Part shown: positions 25,973 to 34,961 of the stretch, piece after piece
Numbering within the stretch: the stretch's first letter is position 1
Layout: every line of letters begins with the position of its first letter
Assembly: GCF_900167455.1 (NCBI RefSeq)
Contig: NZ_FUWJ01000009.1
Coordinates: 62,001 to 126,000, forward strand
Direction: 5' to 3'
Length of the DNA stretch: 64,000 bases
From: Enhydrobacter aerosaccus
Lineage (GTDB): Bacteria > Pseudomonadota > Alphaproteobacteria > Reyranellales > Reyranellaceae
The notes under the pieces: model-generated
What the model was told of the DNA's origin: nothing
What the model saw: only the letters and a program-made list of their open reading frames with translations
Database searches by the model: none
Translations under genes and position numbers: made by a program

Positions 25973-28900
25973 TCACCATACGTACCTGACGCCGGCGGAG
26001 AAGACGTGGCTGGTGTTGCCGCCGGCGAGGTCGCCGTCGTAGCGGGCATAGAGGCTGGTCGAGTCGGTGAGGGCGGTGGTGGCGGCGAGGCCGACGACGA
26101 CGCCGTCGCGCGGCGCCGACGCGCCCTGCACGGTGAAGGGCACCACCGGCGCGCCGGCGAAGCTCGCCGTCACCGGCTGGTTCGTGCTGGCGTATTCGTG
26201 GCTCCAGCCGGCCCGGAGGACCAGCGCCAGCTTGCCCTGCCCGCCGGCATCGAGCTTGCCGCCGAGCTGGGCGCCGAGGATCGTGCGCAGCGAGTTGGTG
26301 GTCTGTGCCGCGACGTTGAGGTCGAGCGACTGCGCGCCCCATTCACTGAAGGCGGCCGATGTCGCTGTCGAGCCCTGCAGACGCGCGAACGGCGTGACGA
26401 AGCTCTCGGCCTGGCCGCCGAGATCGATGCGCCGGCCGACCTCGACCTGGCCGAAGAACTGGTCGAGCGTGGTCTGGCCGTTGGCGGTGCGGGTGGCGAG
26501 GCCGGGGATGCTGATCTGCCGGACCTGCGTGTTGGCGCTGCGCGCATAGCCTGCGAGCAGATCGAGGTAGAACGGGTCGTAGCTCAGCGTGCTGTAGAGG
26601 CCGAGCTGCACCGTGTTGCTGTTGCCTGAGCCCGCCAGGCCCTGCGTGTATTGCGAGGCGTTGGTGTAGCCCACGGTGACGCCGGCCAGGAATTGCGGGT
26701 CGAAGCGATAGTCGAGGCCGCCCGAGAAGCCGCCGATGCTGAAGTTGGTGCCGTAGGTGGTGGCGGATCCGGCCAGCGCGCCGGTGGCGCCGACGCCGCC
26801 GCCCCACACGCCCCAGCGCGGCGCGGCGGGAATATCGCAGCTCGCGTCGCAGGCCTCGGCCAGGGCGATGCGGCCGCCGCTGCCGCCATTGTTGCCGGCG
26901 CTGCCGCTGCCGCCGCCGCCGCCCACGGTCTGGCTGCCGCCGATCTGCTGGGCGAAGTTGTTCATGAAGAGCTGGGCGCCGCGCACCGCCAGCGTGGCGA
27001 AGCCGGCATAGTTCACGCCGCTGATGGCATCGAACGCCGCCGGGGCCTGGCTCGAGGACATCAGGCTGAGTGCGCCGATGACGGTGGCATAGTCGCCGCT
27101 GGCGCCCGCGACCCCGCGATCGAGCGCCGACCCGACCGCGACCTGGTTGGCGGTCTGGCCGCCGCTCGCGAAGCCGCCCGGCGCGATGGTGAGATAGGCG
27201 TTGCTGGCGTCGTAGGAGAGCGAGGCACCCAGGAACGGGAAGTTGCTGGTGACGTTGGCGAATTCCGATCCGTTGAGGCCGCCGACCGCATTGAGGATGG
27301 TGAAGGTCCGGCTGGGCACGTAGTTGCCCGGCTGCAGGATCGCCTGCACCGTCCCGTTCAACTCGGCCGCGCCGGTGCCGCCGGCCGCCACCACGTTGGT
27401 GCTCGAGGCCACCTGCGGCGAGACGTCGACCGCATAGGTGCTGCCGGCGTTGAAGGTCAGGCCCTTGTTCACCGTGATCGTGCCGATGGCGTTGTTGCCG
27501 GGCCGCAGCGTGCCGGCGATCGTGGTCTGGGGCAGGATGCCGATGCCGCGCACCGTCGCCGGCTCCTCGACCATCATCGAGCTCGAGCTCGCCATCGAGG
27601 CATTGGCCAGCAGCGTGCCGTTCTTGATGGTGGTGGTGCCGGTATAGGCGGTGTCGACGTTGATGGTGAGCGTGCCGGTGCCGAACTTGATCAGCGGCCG
27701 GCTGCCGCCGAGCTGCGAGGCGACTGGCGTCGAATCGTTGTCGGCCTTGCCGAACCACAGCTCGGTCGCGCTCGAGAAATAGCTGGTGACGTCGTAGACC
27801 AGCCAGATGCCGCGGCCGTAGAGGCTGGCGGCCAGCACGTCGGCGCTGGTGTTGTAGGTCAGGTAGCTGACGAAGGTGTTCGGCAGGTTGATGCCGAACG
27901 GGCTCCAGCCGCTCAGGTTGCCGCTGTTGTCGCTCATCGCCACGGCGATCGGCGTCCGCGACGCACCGGCGGCGCCCGTGAAGAGGCCACCGACCAGCAG
28001 CGCCTTGACGTTATTCGTGGTGTTGAGGAATTCCAGCGCCATGGGCGAGCCGACCGAGAGGTTGTTGGCGACGCTGGAAAGGTTCGACGTGAGGTCGGTG
28101 AAGCTGGTGCCGCCGTTGATGGAGCTCCACAGGTTGTTGCCGTCGGCGACGTAGAAGACGGACGAATTCACGCCGAACAGCAGGGAGGTCGGTGCGCCGC
28201 CGGCATAGGCGCTTTTCACTGCCAGCGAATTCGCTGCCGCCGTGCCGCTGTAATAGAGGCGGTTGTTGGCGGTGCCGTCGGTGCCGGCCAGCAGGGCGTT
28301 CTCGTTGCCGGATGCGCCGTAGGCGACGGCGGTCACCGCACCGTTCAAGGTCGACAGGCCGCTGACATTGGTCAGGATGTTGCACACCGTGGTCGTCGTG
28401 CCGCTGCAGACGCTCGTGTCGCCATTGATGGCCTTGGTGACGAGGTCGTCGGTCGTCACATAGAGGTAGTTGCTGCCGATCGCGATCTTGGTCGGATCGA
28501 TGCGATTGAGCACGAAGCGGGTGGCCATCGGCAGCTGGTTGTTGTTCGGGTCGGTGTCGATCTCGTTCGTGAAATCCGTGGCGGTCGGGGCCGATGTCGG
28601 CTTGTTGACGAAGTTCCAGCCCGGGTTGCCGGCCGACGGGTCGACGGCCAGGTCCGAGCTGGCCATGCCCTGGCTGTTCATGATGATCCGGCGCAATCCC
28701 CCGAGGCCCTGCGACGAGGTGTAGAGGATGCTTTCGCCCTGGGAGGCGTAGGTATGGTCGTTGACCGCCGCGACGAAGCCGTCGCCGCCGTTCACCGGCG
28801 AATAGACGGTGGCGCCGGTCGTGTTCTGCAAGGCGACGCCGGTATCCTGCGCCGCCACGGCCAGGCGCTTGCTGATCGAATCGTAGGCGATCACATAGGC

Positions 28901-30247
28901 CTCGCGCAGGGACAGATTGCCATTCAGCCCGCTCCAGCCGCCGGCGCTGCTCTGCGGATTGGTCCGGGCATAGATGCCCCCGTCGCTGGCCATCAGCAGG
29001 CGTCCCAGGGCGTCGAAGGCAATGGCCCGGGAGTCGGCATGGATGGTCGAATTGTCCGAGGTGCCGGCGTCGGTGATCTGCGAGACGATCGCCGTACCGC
29101 TTTGTCCCTGGATGGTCAGGCGATAGGCTGAGATGGTGACGGCGTTCGCGAGCGCATCGCCGGCGAGATAGACGATATTGGTGTTGTTGGGGTCGATGGC
29201 GATCGTGAGATTGGTGTTGGCCTGGGCGCCGGAATTGACTTGCGGGAAGTTCGAGATCGCGGTCCAGCTTCCGCTCGCCCCTGTCGCCGAATAGCTGAGG
29301 CCGACGATCTGCCCGCCCGTCGTCACGGTCGGGGATTTCTGCCGCGGATCGAACACGGCGACAGCGACCGCCCCGTTCGGCGCGATGGCCAGCCGTCCGG
29401 CCTGGTTGTCGGCCAGCGACAGGACAGGCTGCCACGTGCTGCCGCCGTTGGTGCTGCGGAACACGCCGCTCTGGCCGGGCGTGTCGGCGGTGATGACGAC
29501 ATAATAGGGATTGCTCGTCGTGCCTTGCCCCACCAGCGAGGTGGCCGCACCCCTCGGCGTGGTGCCGCTGCCGTCGTTGACGAGGGTGAAGGTGCCGCCG
29601 TTGACGCTCTTGTACAAACCGTAATTGTTGGCGCCGGTGGCGGTCGAGGCGCTGTTCGGCTCGTAGGTCGCCGCCAGGATGGTCGTGCTGGCGCCGGTGC
29701 CGTAGCCGGCGACGCTGACCACGCTCTTGTCGGCCATGGTGCCGAGCGGCGCCGTCAGGGTGCTCCACGAACTGCCGCCGTCGCTGCTGACGGCAATGCC
29801 CGTGAGGGCCCCGCTGCGCCTGTCGCCAATGCTGCCGTTGTCGGTATTGCCGATGCCGGCATAGACGATCTGCGAACTGCTCGAGTTGTAGGCGAGGCTG
29901 GCGATCGACAGCGACGGCAGGCTGCTTGTCGTGGTGTTCCAGGTCTGGCCGCCATTCTGGGTGGTCCAGATGCCGCCATTGGTCGCGCCGACGATGATCG
30001 AGTTCGCGTTGGTGGGATTGGTCAGGATGGCCTGCACCGCGCCCGAGAGCGAGCCGTTGCTGGGCGGGGCATCGCGGCTCTGGGCGATGTTGGCGTCGCC
30101 GAAGGTCGGCGCCGGTCCCACCGAGAGGAAATTTCCGGGAAGGAGGGTCTGCGCCGTCGCGCTCGTCGCGAGCAGCGTGGCGGTGAGGGCGATGAACGAT
30201 GCCCGACGGGCACTCCCCCTCTGCAAATGCATAAACCGAACGATCAT
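25973..30247 (-). CDS. Autotransporter with sialidase-like (Asp-box) beta-propeller passenger
   Basis: A very large type Va secreted protein, 1424 aa from the preferred ATG at 30247 (MIVRFMHL; earlier in-frame ATGs at 30271 and 30304 exist). A signal peptide ends LATSATAQ. Residues about 40-840 repeat the Asp-box pattern (WTTQNGGQTW, SSDGGSSW, FRSTNGGSTW, SSINGGTSF), suggesting one or more beta-propellers of the BNR/sialidase/VPS10 type. Then come short autotransporter repeats (TGTLTINVDTAYTGTTTIKN), a glycine-rich linker with the pair CDASC, and a C-terminal barrel of about 280 residues ending SAGVRYVW. Expected on the cell surface. Ligand unknown. Confidence 0.85.
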   Translation of the reverse strand: MIVRFMHLQRGSARRASFIALTATLLATSATAQTLLPGNFLSVGPAPTFGDANIAQSRDAPPSNGSLSGAVQAILTNPTNANSIIVGATNGGIWTTQNGGQTWNTTTSSLPSLSIASLAYNSSSSQIVYAGIGNTDNGSIGDRRSGALTGIAVSSDGGSSWSTLTAPLGTMADKSVVSVAGYGTGASTTILAATYEPNSASTATGANNYGLYKSVNGGTFTLVNDGSGTTPRGAATSLVGQGTTSNPYYVVITADTPGQSGVFRSTNGGSTWQPVLSLADNQAGRLAIAPNGAVAVAVFDPRQKSPTVTTGGQIVGLSYSATGASGSWTAISNFPQVNSGAQANTNLTIAIDPNNTNIVYLAGDALANAVTISAYRLTIQGQSGTAIVSQITDAGTSDNSTIHADSRAIAFDALGRLLMASDGGIYARTNPQSSAGGWSGLNGNLSLREAYVIAYDSISKRLAVAAQDTGVALQNTTGATVYSPVNGGDGFVAAVNDHTYASQGESILYTSSQGLGGLRRIIMNSQGMASSDLAVDPSAGNPGWNFVNKPTSAPTATDFTNEIDTDPNNNQLPMATRFVLNRIDPTKIAIGSNYLYVTTDDLVTKAINGDTSVCSGTTTTVCNILTNVSGLSTLNGAVTAVAYGASGNENALLAGTDGTANNRLYYSGTAAANSLAVKSAYAGGAPTSLLFGVNSSVFYVADGNNLWSSINGGTSFTDLTSNLSSVANNLSVGSPMALEFLNTTNNVKALLVGGLFTGAAGASRTPIAVAMSDNSGNLSGWSPFGINLPNTFVSYLTYNTSADVLAASLYGRGIWLVYDVTSYFSSATELWFGKADNDSTPVASQLGGSRPLIKFGTGTLTINVDTAYTGTTTIKNGTLLANASMASSSSMMVEEPATVRGIGILPQTTIAGTLRPGNNAIGTITVNKGLTFNAGSTYAVDVSPQVASSTNVVAAGGTGAAELNGTVQAILQPGNYVPSRTFTILNAVGGLNGSEFANVTSNFPFLGASLSYDASNAYLTIAPGGFASGGQTANQVAVGSALDRGVAGASGDYATVIGALSLMSSSQAPAAFDAISGVNYAGFATLAVRGAQLFMNNFAQQIGGSQTVGGGGGSGSAGNNGGSGGRIALAEACDASCDIPAAPRWGVWGGGVGATGALAGSATTYGTNFSIGGFSGGLDYRFDPQFLAGVTVGYTNASQYTQGLAGSGNSNTVQLGLYSTLSYDPFYLDLLAGYARSANTQVRQISIPGLATRTANGQTTLDQFFGQVEVGRRIDLGGQAESFVTPFARLQGSTATSAAFSEWGAQSLDLNVAAQTTNSLRTILGAQLGGKLDAGGQGKLALVLRAGWSHEYASTNQPVTASFAGAPVVPFTVQGASAPRDGVVVGLAATTALTDSTSLYARYDGDLAGGNTSHVFSAGVRYVW

Positions 30248-30414
30248 CGAACGACTACCGGCTTTCCCCATATGCGTGTCGCGTGACGTTAGCAGACCGA
30301 TCATGGGGATGTCTCAAAGGGCGACAGGCGTTCCGGTGTTTCCAGGATGCGGCATGGTGTGCGCCGTGTTGCAATTAGAAGTCGGTCATGCGCCGGCCGC
30401 GAAGTCGATTCCGT

Positions 30415-31362
30415 TCACGAACGCCGGCGGGGGCGCCGGCGTGGCCGCAGGAGACCGCCGAGACCGATCGTCGTCAGCAGGCCGAGCGTCACGAGGGCAA
30501 GGCCCAGGATCTGCAGTGGGCCGGGGATCTCGCCGACAATGGGGATGCCGAGCAGCACCGAGATCGCCGGCACGAGCGCGGGGAACAGCACCGCGCGACT
30601 GACGCCCAGCAGCACCACCGCCTGGCCATAGGCATACATGGTGAGCGCGCCCTGCACCCCGCCCTGGATCAGGCCCTGCGGGATCAGCGTGCCGAGCGGC
30701 AGGGCGAGCAGGTGCGCGGGGCCGGCCCACAGCAGATAGGCGGGCGTGGTTGCCAGCGCCGACAGCACGGCGACGACGGCGGTCGCACGCAAGGCGGACA
30801 AGCGCCACAGCCGCAGCAGCAGGGTGAAGCCCGCCCACAGCACGCTGGACAGGAAGAAGAGGAGGTCGCCCAGCCAGGCGCGCTCGCCCGCCGGCTGGGC
30901 GATGCCGTCCCAGCCGATCAGCACGATGCCGGCGAGGACGATGGCCGCGCCGGCGAGGTGGTTGGACGACAGCCGCTCGCGCAGCAGGAGTGCCGCGCCG
31001 ATGGTGCTGACGATGGTGACGGTGGCGGGCGCGATGACGGCGCCGTGCGCGAGCGGCGCGAAGCCGTAGCCGCCGGTCTGTAGCAACGCGAAGGGCGCGC
31101 CGCCCAGGACCGCGAGCACGAGTCCGCGGCCAAGCCCGATGCCGGCCAGATCGCGCACGCCGAAGCGCAGCAGCAGCGGCAGCATGACAAGTCCCGCGAC
31201 GACGTAGCGGGCGAAGATCAGGTCGGTCGCCTGCAGGCCGCCGACCAGCGCGGCCCGTGCGGCGGCGAAGGACACCGAGGCGCCCAGCGCCATCGTCGCT
31301 CCGGAGACCAGGCCCCAGCGCCGTCGCTCGCTGCCCTCGGTATCGGACGTCGCATCGACCAT
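30415..31362 (-). CDS. EamA/DMT-family transporter
   Basis: A 315-aa inner-membrane protein with ten predicted helices in two EamA halves (about 15-145 and 165-300). There is a polar start and a strongly basic tail (RPRRRPRRRS). The first half has ATDLIFARYVVAGLVMLPLL, the second GVQGALTMYAYGQAVVLLG. Family members export amino acids or metabolites; substrate unknown. It is divergent from the glutathione S-transferase gene, with a matching operator in front of each. That suggests shared control and a joint detoxification or efflux role. Confidence 0.88.
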   Translation of the reverse strand: MVDATSDTEGSERRRWGLVSGATMALGASVSFAAARAALVGGLQATDLIFARYVVAGLVMLPLLLRFGVRDLAGIGLGRGLVLAVLGGAPFALLQTGGYGFAPLAHGAVIAPATVTIVSTIGAALLLRERLSSNHLAGAAIVLAGIVLIGWDGIAQPAGERAWLGDLLFFLSSVLWAGFTLLLRLWRLSALRATAVVAVLSALATTPAYLLWAGPAHLLALPLGTLIPQGLIQGGVQGALTMYAYGQAVVLLGVSRAVLFPALVPAISVLLGIPIVGEIPGPLQILGLALVTLGLLTTIGLGGLLRPRRRPRRRS

Positions 31363-31404
31363 GGGCCGGCAGCGCTACCATGAAGCGCGACGACGGCCTA
31401 TCCG

Positions 31405-31428
31405 ATTCTGAAGCGAATGTTCCAGAAT
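31405..31428. promoter_or_regulatory. Operator-like inverted repeat in front of the DMT transporter gene
   Basis: ATTCTG-N12-CAGAAT, with the middle AAGCGAATGTTC. It lies 43-66 bp upstream of the DMT ATG. A second element with the same arms, the same spacing and a related middle lies at 31481, in front of the divergent GST gene. This is the architecture expected of a dimeric repressor (TetR, GntR or MarR-like) acting on both promoters; the regulator is not identified. Confidence 0.65.
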
Positions 31429-31480
31429 GAGAAATTGAGCCGATCGTTCATGTGTATGCGACGCTGATCTTGTGCGAATT

Positions 31481-31504
31481 ATTCTGTATCGAACGATCCA
31501 GAAT
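31481..31504. promoter_or_regulatory. Operator-like inverted repeat in front of the GST gene
   Basis: ATTCTG-TATCGAACGATC-CAGAAT, a nearly perfect palindrome (10 of 11 pairs), 67-90 bp upstream of the GST ATG. Shares arms and the central CGAAYG with the 31405 element, 76 bp away centre to centre. Confidence 0.65.
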
Positions 31505-31570
31505 CGTGATTGAGTCCGTCAGGCAGGGACTTCGTTTCCATCCGGCCCTCTCCATCACGGGAGAAATCGC

Positions 31571-32272
31571 ATGATCCGCTTCTATTTCCATCCGACACCG
31601 AATCCCGCCAAAGTGGCATTGTTCCTCGAGGAAGCCGGCCTGCCCTACGAGACGATTGCCGTCGATACCGGCAAGGGCGAGCAGCACAAGCCTGCTTTCC
31701 GCGCCATCAACCCGAACGGCAAGGTGCCGGCCATCGTCGACACGGACGGCCCGGGCGGCCGCGAGGCGCGGGTGTTCGATTCCAACGCGATCTTGCTCTA
31801 TCTCGGCGACAAGACCGGCAAGTTCGTGGGCGCGCCGCAGGACCGGCCGGAACTGCTGTCATGGCTGTTCTTCATCGCCACCGGCCTCGGCCCTTTCTCG
31901 GGGCAGGCAGTGCACTTCCAATACATCGCGCCGGAGGGCCTGGATTACGCGCGCAATCGCTATCGGCGCGAGGCCGAGCGTCATTACAAGGTGCTCGACG
32001 ATCATCTCGCCGGCCGCGCCTTCATCGTCGGCGACAGCTACGCCATCGCCGACATGTCGGCCTGGGGCTGGATCGATCGCGCCGGGCGGGTGCTGAAGAG
32101 CGAGGGCGATCCGCTGCAGTCCTTCCCCAACATCGCGCGCTGGTTCAAGGCGATCGAGGCGCGACCGGCCGTCGCCCGGGCGCGTGCGGTGGGCAAGGAG
32201 CATGCCTTCAAGAAGGAGTTCGACGAGGAGACGCGGCGCGCCCTGTTCCCGTCGAACTACGCCGCGGCCTGA
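31571..32272 (+). CDS. Glutathione S-transferase family protein
   Basis: A 233-aa GST. The thioredoxin-fold domain (about 1-85) has FHPTPNPAKVALFLEE, the cis-proline segment INPNGKVPAIVD and the gamma-Glu binding FDSNAILLYLGDK. The all-helical C-terminal domain (about 95-215) has RAFIVGDSYAIADMSAWGW. The TPN near the N-terminus resembles the YfcG/YghU (nu-like) class, which uses threonine and asparagine rather than tyrosine or serine. GGGAGAA precedes the ATG. Divergent from the DMT gene under a paired operator. Confidence 0.9.
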   Translation: MIRFYFHPTPNPAKVALFLEEAGLPYETIAVDTGKGEQHKPAFRAINPNGKVPAIVDTDGPGGREARVFDSNAILLYLGDKTGKFVGAPQDRPELLSWLFFIATGLGPFSGQAVHFQYIAPEGLDYARNRYRREAERHYKVLDDHLAGRAFIVGDSYAIADMSAWGWIDRAGRVLKSEGDPLQSFPNIARWFKAIEARPAVARARAVGKEHAFKKEFDEETRRALFPSNYAAA

Positions 32273-32309
32273 ACAGCCGGCACGCGCGGCCGGGGTTGCG
32301 CGGTGGGCT

Positions 32310-33161
32310 TCAGCGGCGGCTGCGGCCGCGCGGCAACAGCATCACCAGCTTGGAGTCGATGCGGCTGGCGACGGTGAAGGCGATCTGCTCGTAGGCCAGC
32401 CTTCCGCTGCGGGGATGATCGAAGCTGCGCTCGCCGCCCAGCCGCTCGACCACCTCGTGCTCGCGCCAGCAGCGCGCGAACAGGGCGCTGCGCTGGCGCA
32501 GGTCCTCGACCAGGGCGACCAGCGCCGGATCGTCGATGTGAGGACCGGATTCGGCCCGGAACTCGGCCAGCACGCGGCGCGCGCGGCGGCTCCAGTCGGG
32601 AATGACGGTGCGCGAGACCGGATTGAGAAAGATGTAGCGCAGCAGGTTGCGGTCGTCGCCGCGGTCGAGCCAGCCCACGAACAGGCGCTGCGCGGCGTTG
32701 TTCCAGGCGCGCGCGTTCCACAGTCGGTCGAGCAGATAGGCCGGCGGCTTGATCGCGTTGACCGCCTCGGCCAGCGCCGCGGGTACATCCATCGTCTCCG
32801 CCGGCTCGCCCGGTGCGGCGGCGGGATCGCGCTTGCCGGCGAGTTCGAACAGATAGCGGCGCTCGGCCGGGCTGAGATGCAGCGCGACGGCCAGGGCGGC
32901 CAGCGCCTGCGGCGAGGCGGAGACATCGCGGCCCTGTTCCAGCCAGGTGTACCAGGTGACGCTCATGCCGCATTGCTGCGCCACCTCCTCGCGCCGCAGC
33001 CCGGGCGTGCGGCGGCGCGGGCCGGCCGGCAGGCCGAGCCCCGACGGCGACAGGCGCGCGCGTTGGGCCCGCAGGAAATCGCCCAGCTCGCGGCGCTGGG
33101 CGGCGATGGAGCGGATGATCGGACCGGCCGCGCGGCCGCTGGGTGGTGATTTCGATACCAG
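32310..33161 (-). CDS. XRE-type HTH regulator with MmyB-like ligand domain, apparent CTG start
   Basis: The full family length (283 aa) is reached only if translation starts at the CTG at 33161, which has GAGGAG 6 nt upstream. No ATG, GTG or TTG is in frame before the GTG at 32984, and that GTG would remove the first HTH helix. Residues 20-95 hold the HTH (LGDFLRAQRARLSPSGLGL, RRTPGLRREEVAQQCGMSV, WYTWLEQGRDV). Residues 110-275 match the MmyB ligand-sensing domain (PAYLLDRLWNARAWNNAAQ, LRYIFLNP, ARRVLAEFRAE). It is divergent from the VOC gene, a usual arrangement for regulator and target. Confidence 0.72.
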   Translation of the reverse strand: MVSKSPPSGRAAGPIIRSIAAQRRELGDFLRAQRARLSPSGLGLPAGPRRRTPGLRREEVAQQCGMSVTWYTWLEQGRDVSASPQALAALAVALHLSPAERRYLFELAGKRDPAAAPGEPAETMDVPAALAEAVNAIKPPAYLLDRLWNARAWNNAAQRLFVGWLDRGDDRNLLRYIFLNPVSRTVIPDWSRRARRVLAEFRAESGPHIDDPALVALVEDLRQRSALFARCWREHEVVERLGGERSFDHPRSGRLAYEQIAFTVASRIDSKLVMLLPRGRSRR

Positions 33162-33162
33162 G

Positions 33163-33193
33163 ATAAACTCCTCACTTGTACCAGCTTATCCGG
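33163..33193. promoter_or_regulatory. Candidate operator between the MmyB regulator and the VOC gene
   Basis: GGATAA (33163-33168) and TTATCC (33186-33191) form a 6-bp inverted repeat spaced by 17 bp, with an ACCAG direct repeat beside each half. It lies in the short divergent intergenic space, overlapping the ribosome site of the regulator gene. Binding by the adjacent regulator is a guess from position. Confidence 0.35.
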
Positions 33194-33232
33194 TTTGGCT
33201 TCCTGCGTCGTATCCATTCGCAAGGAGGAGCC

Positions 33233-33553
33233 ATGCGCCGTTTCCATATCGCGCTCGCCGTCGCCGACCTGCAGGACTCGATCGCCGACTACAGCCGCCG
33301 TCTCGGCGTCGAGCCGACCGCCGTCGTGCCGCGCAAGTACGCGCTGTTCCGCACCGACCAACTCAACTTCTCGATCAACCAGATGCCCGAGCGCGCCGGA
33401 CAGCTGCGCCATCTCGGCTTCGAGGACGACGCCGCCAGCGGCTTCTCCTCGACGCACGACGTCAACGGCATCGAATGGGAACTGTTCTCGCCCGCCGACC
33501 AGGACGCCAAGATCCCCGAGGTCTACGGCAAAGAAGTGATACGCGCCGGTTGA
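33233..33553 (+). CDS. VOC-family (glyoxalase/bleomycin resistance/dioxygenase fold) protein
   Basis: A 106-aa single-domain VOC protein: FHIALAVADLQDSIADYSRR at the start, ALFRTDQLNFSINQ in the middle and the metal-ligand pattern HDVNGIEWELFSP at the end. It resembles the CadI/ArsI-like group. An excellent AAGGAGGAG site precedes the ATG at 33233; an in-frame ATG at 33176 is rejected as it lies within the divergent promoter. Substrate unknown. Divergent from the MmyB-type regulator. Confidence 0.85.
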   Translation: MRRFHIALAVADLQDSIADYSRRLGVEPTAVVPRKYALFRTDQLNFSINQMPERAGQLRHLGFEDDAASGFSSTHDVNGIEWELFSPADQDAKIPEVYGKEVIRAG

Positions 33554-33644
33554 GGGACTGCCCTCATCGCCTTGACGGGGATCAATGCGTCCCGGTGAGG
33601 CCTCGACCGATGTTCGATGCGGCGAAGCTTCCGGGGAGTGCGAG

Positions 33645-34697
33645 TTGAGGGCGAAGATCGTTTCCGCGGCAGTCGGCATTGCCACCGCCGCCGCGGCCTT
33701 CCTGGCGGCGTGGCCGATCGCCGAGGCGTGCAGCCTGATCCTGTGGAACACCAACGGACAGGCGATTTTGGCGGCCCGCACCTGGGACCTCTATGTCGAC
33801 GAGAAGCCGCGCCTCGTCTATCTGCCGCGCGGCATCGCCCGCCGCGGCGTGAGCGACGCCAATGCCGCGACCTGGACCTCGAAATATGCCAGCGCCGTGC
33901 TGACCGCCTTCGATGCCGGCTCCGGCGACGGCATGAATGAGGCCGGCCTCGCCGCCCATATCCTTTACCTGCACGGGACGGAGTACGAACCCGCCGACGC
34001 GCGGCCGGGCGTTTCCAATCTGCAGTGGGGACAATACGCCCTCGACAACTACGCCACCGTCGCCGAGGCGCTGGAAGGGCTGAAGGCGGTGCGCATCGTC
34101 TCGGCCAAGGCCCTGGGACGCGAATGGCCGGTGCATCTCGCGCTCGAGGATGCGTCGGGCGACAGTGCGGTGCTCGAATTCGTCGGCGGTCGGCTGGTCG
34201 TCCATCATGGCAAGGACGTCACCGTGATGACCAACGAGCCGACGCTCGACGAGCAACTCGCCAACCTCAAGCGCTACAAGCTGTTCGGCGGCACACTCGC
34301 GATGCCCGGCGACATCGATCCCGCGAGTCGCTTCGTGCGCGCCTCGTCATATCTCAAGACGCTGCCGAAGCCGGCGGACCTGCGCGAGGCGGTGGGCCAT
34401 CTCGCCGGCGTCATCAGCAACGTCGCCGTGCCGTTCGGCGCGATCAACACCTCGGGCGGTGAATCGACGGATACCTGGCCGACGCGCTGGGCTACGATCG
34501 TCGACCTCACGCACAAGGTCTACTACGTGATGCCGGTCAACAGCCCGAACGTCTATTGGATCGACTTCGCCCGGCTCGATCCGGCGTCCGGCCAAATCCT
34601 CGCCGTCGATGCCTACGACATCACGCTGAACGGCGAGGTCTCCGCGCAGCTGAAACCCTTTTCGCCGATCACGACACCGTTCCCGCCATCGCCGTGA
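33645..34697 (+). CDS. Choloylglycine hydrolase-family (linear amide C-N) Ntn hydrolase, exported
   Basis: A 350-aa protein from a TTG start at 33645 with GGGGAG upstream; the in-frame ATG at 33585 has no ribosome site and would displace the signal. The signal peptide (RAKIVSAAVG, then a hydrophobic core) ends in AEA directly before Cys29 (CSLILWNTNG). Signal peptidase would therefore expose the catalytic N-terminal cysteine. Further family features are ARTWDLY, DGMNEAGLAAHILYL, EFVGGRLVVHHGKDVTVMTN and a late NSPNVYWIDF. The family cleaves bile-salt conjugates, penicillin V or N-acyl-homoserine lactones; which applies here is open. It acts in the periplasm. Confidence 0.87.
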   Translation: MRAKIVSAAVGIATAAAAFLAAWPIAEACSLILWNTNGQAILAARTWDLYVDEKPRLVYLPRGIARRGVSDANAATWTSKYASAVLTAFDAGSGDGMNEAGLAAHILYLHGTEYEPADARPGVSNLQWGQYALDNYATVAEALEGLKAVRIVSAKALGREWPVHLALEDASGDSAVLEFVGGRLVVHHGKDVTVMTNEPTLDEQLANLKRYKLFGGTLAMPGDIDPASRFVRASSYLKTLPKPADLREAVGHLAGVISNVAVPFGAINTSGGESTDTWPTRWATIVDLTHKVYYVMPVNSPNVYWIDFARLDPASGQILAVDAYDITLNGEVSAQLKPFSPITTPFPPSP

Positions 34698-34831
34698 CGC
34701 CGCTCATCCCCGGAAGCGGCGGTTGCGCTGCCACCCTTCGAGACGGCACTACGCGCCTCCTCAGGGTGGGGTCCGTTGGTGAGCGCGCCAAAAATAACGG
34801 AAGCACGCCCACCCGGGCCCATTTCACAAGG

Positions 34832-34851
34832 ATGAGCGCCACTGGAGTGGC
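34832..34851. repeat. 20-bp direct repeat, left copy, flanking the DGPF-ECF42 pair
   Basis: ATGAGCGCCACTGGAGTGGC, identical to 36764-36783 and in the same orientation. The two copies bracket the DGPF and sigma factor genes. The inner GCCACT..AGTGGC is palindromic, so it might instead be a binding site. Confidence 0.6.
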
Positions 34852-34961
34852 CATGCCTTGTGCCCGGCTTTAGGCTTAATCTCCCCAAGACCTTGATTGG
34901 CCGGCGTCCGTCAGTGCATGCGAGAGTGCCGAGGCCGCGAGTAAAATTTTTTTGAAGGCTC

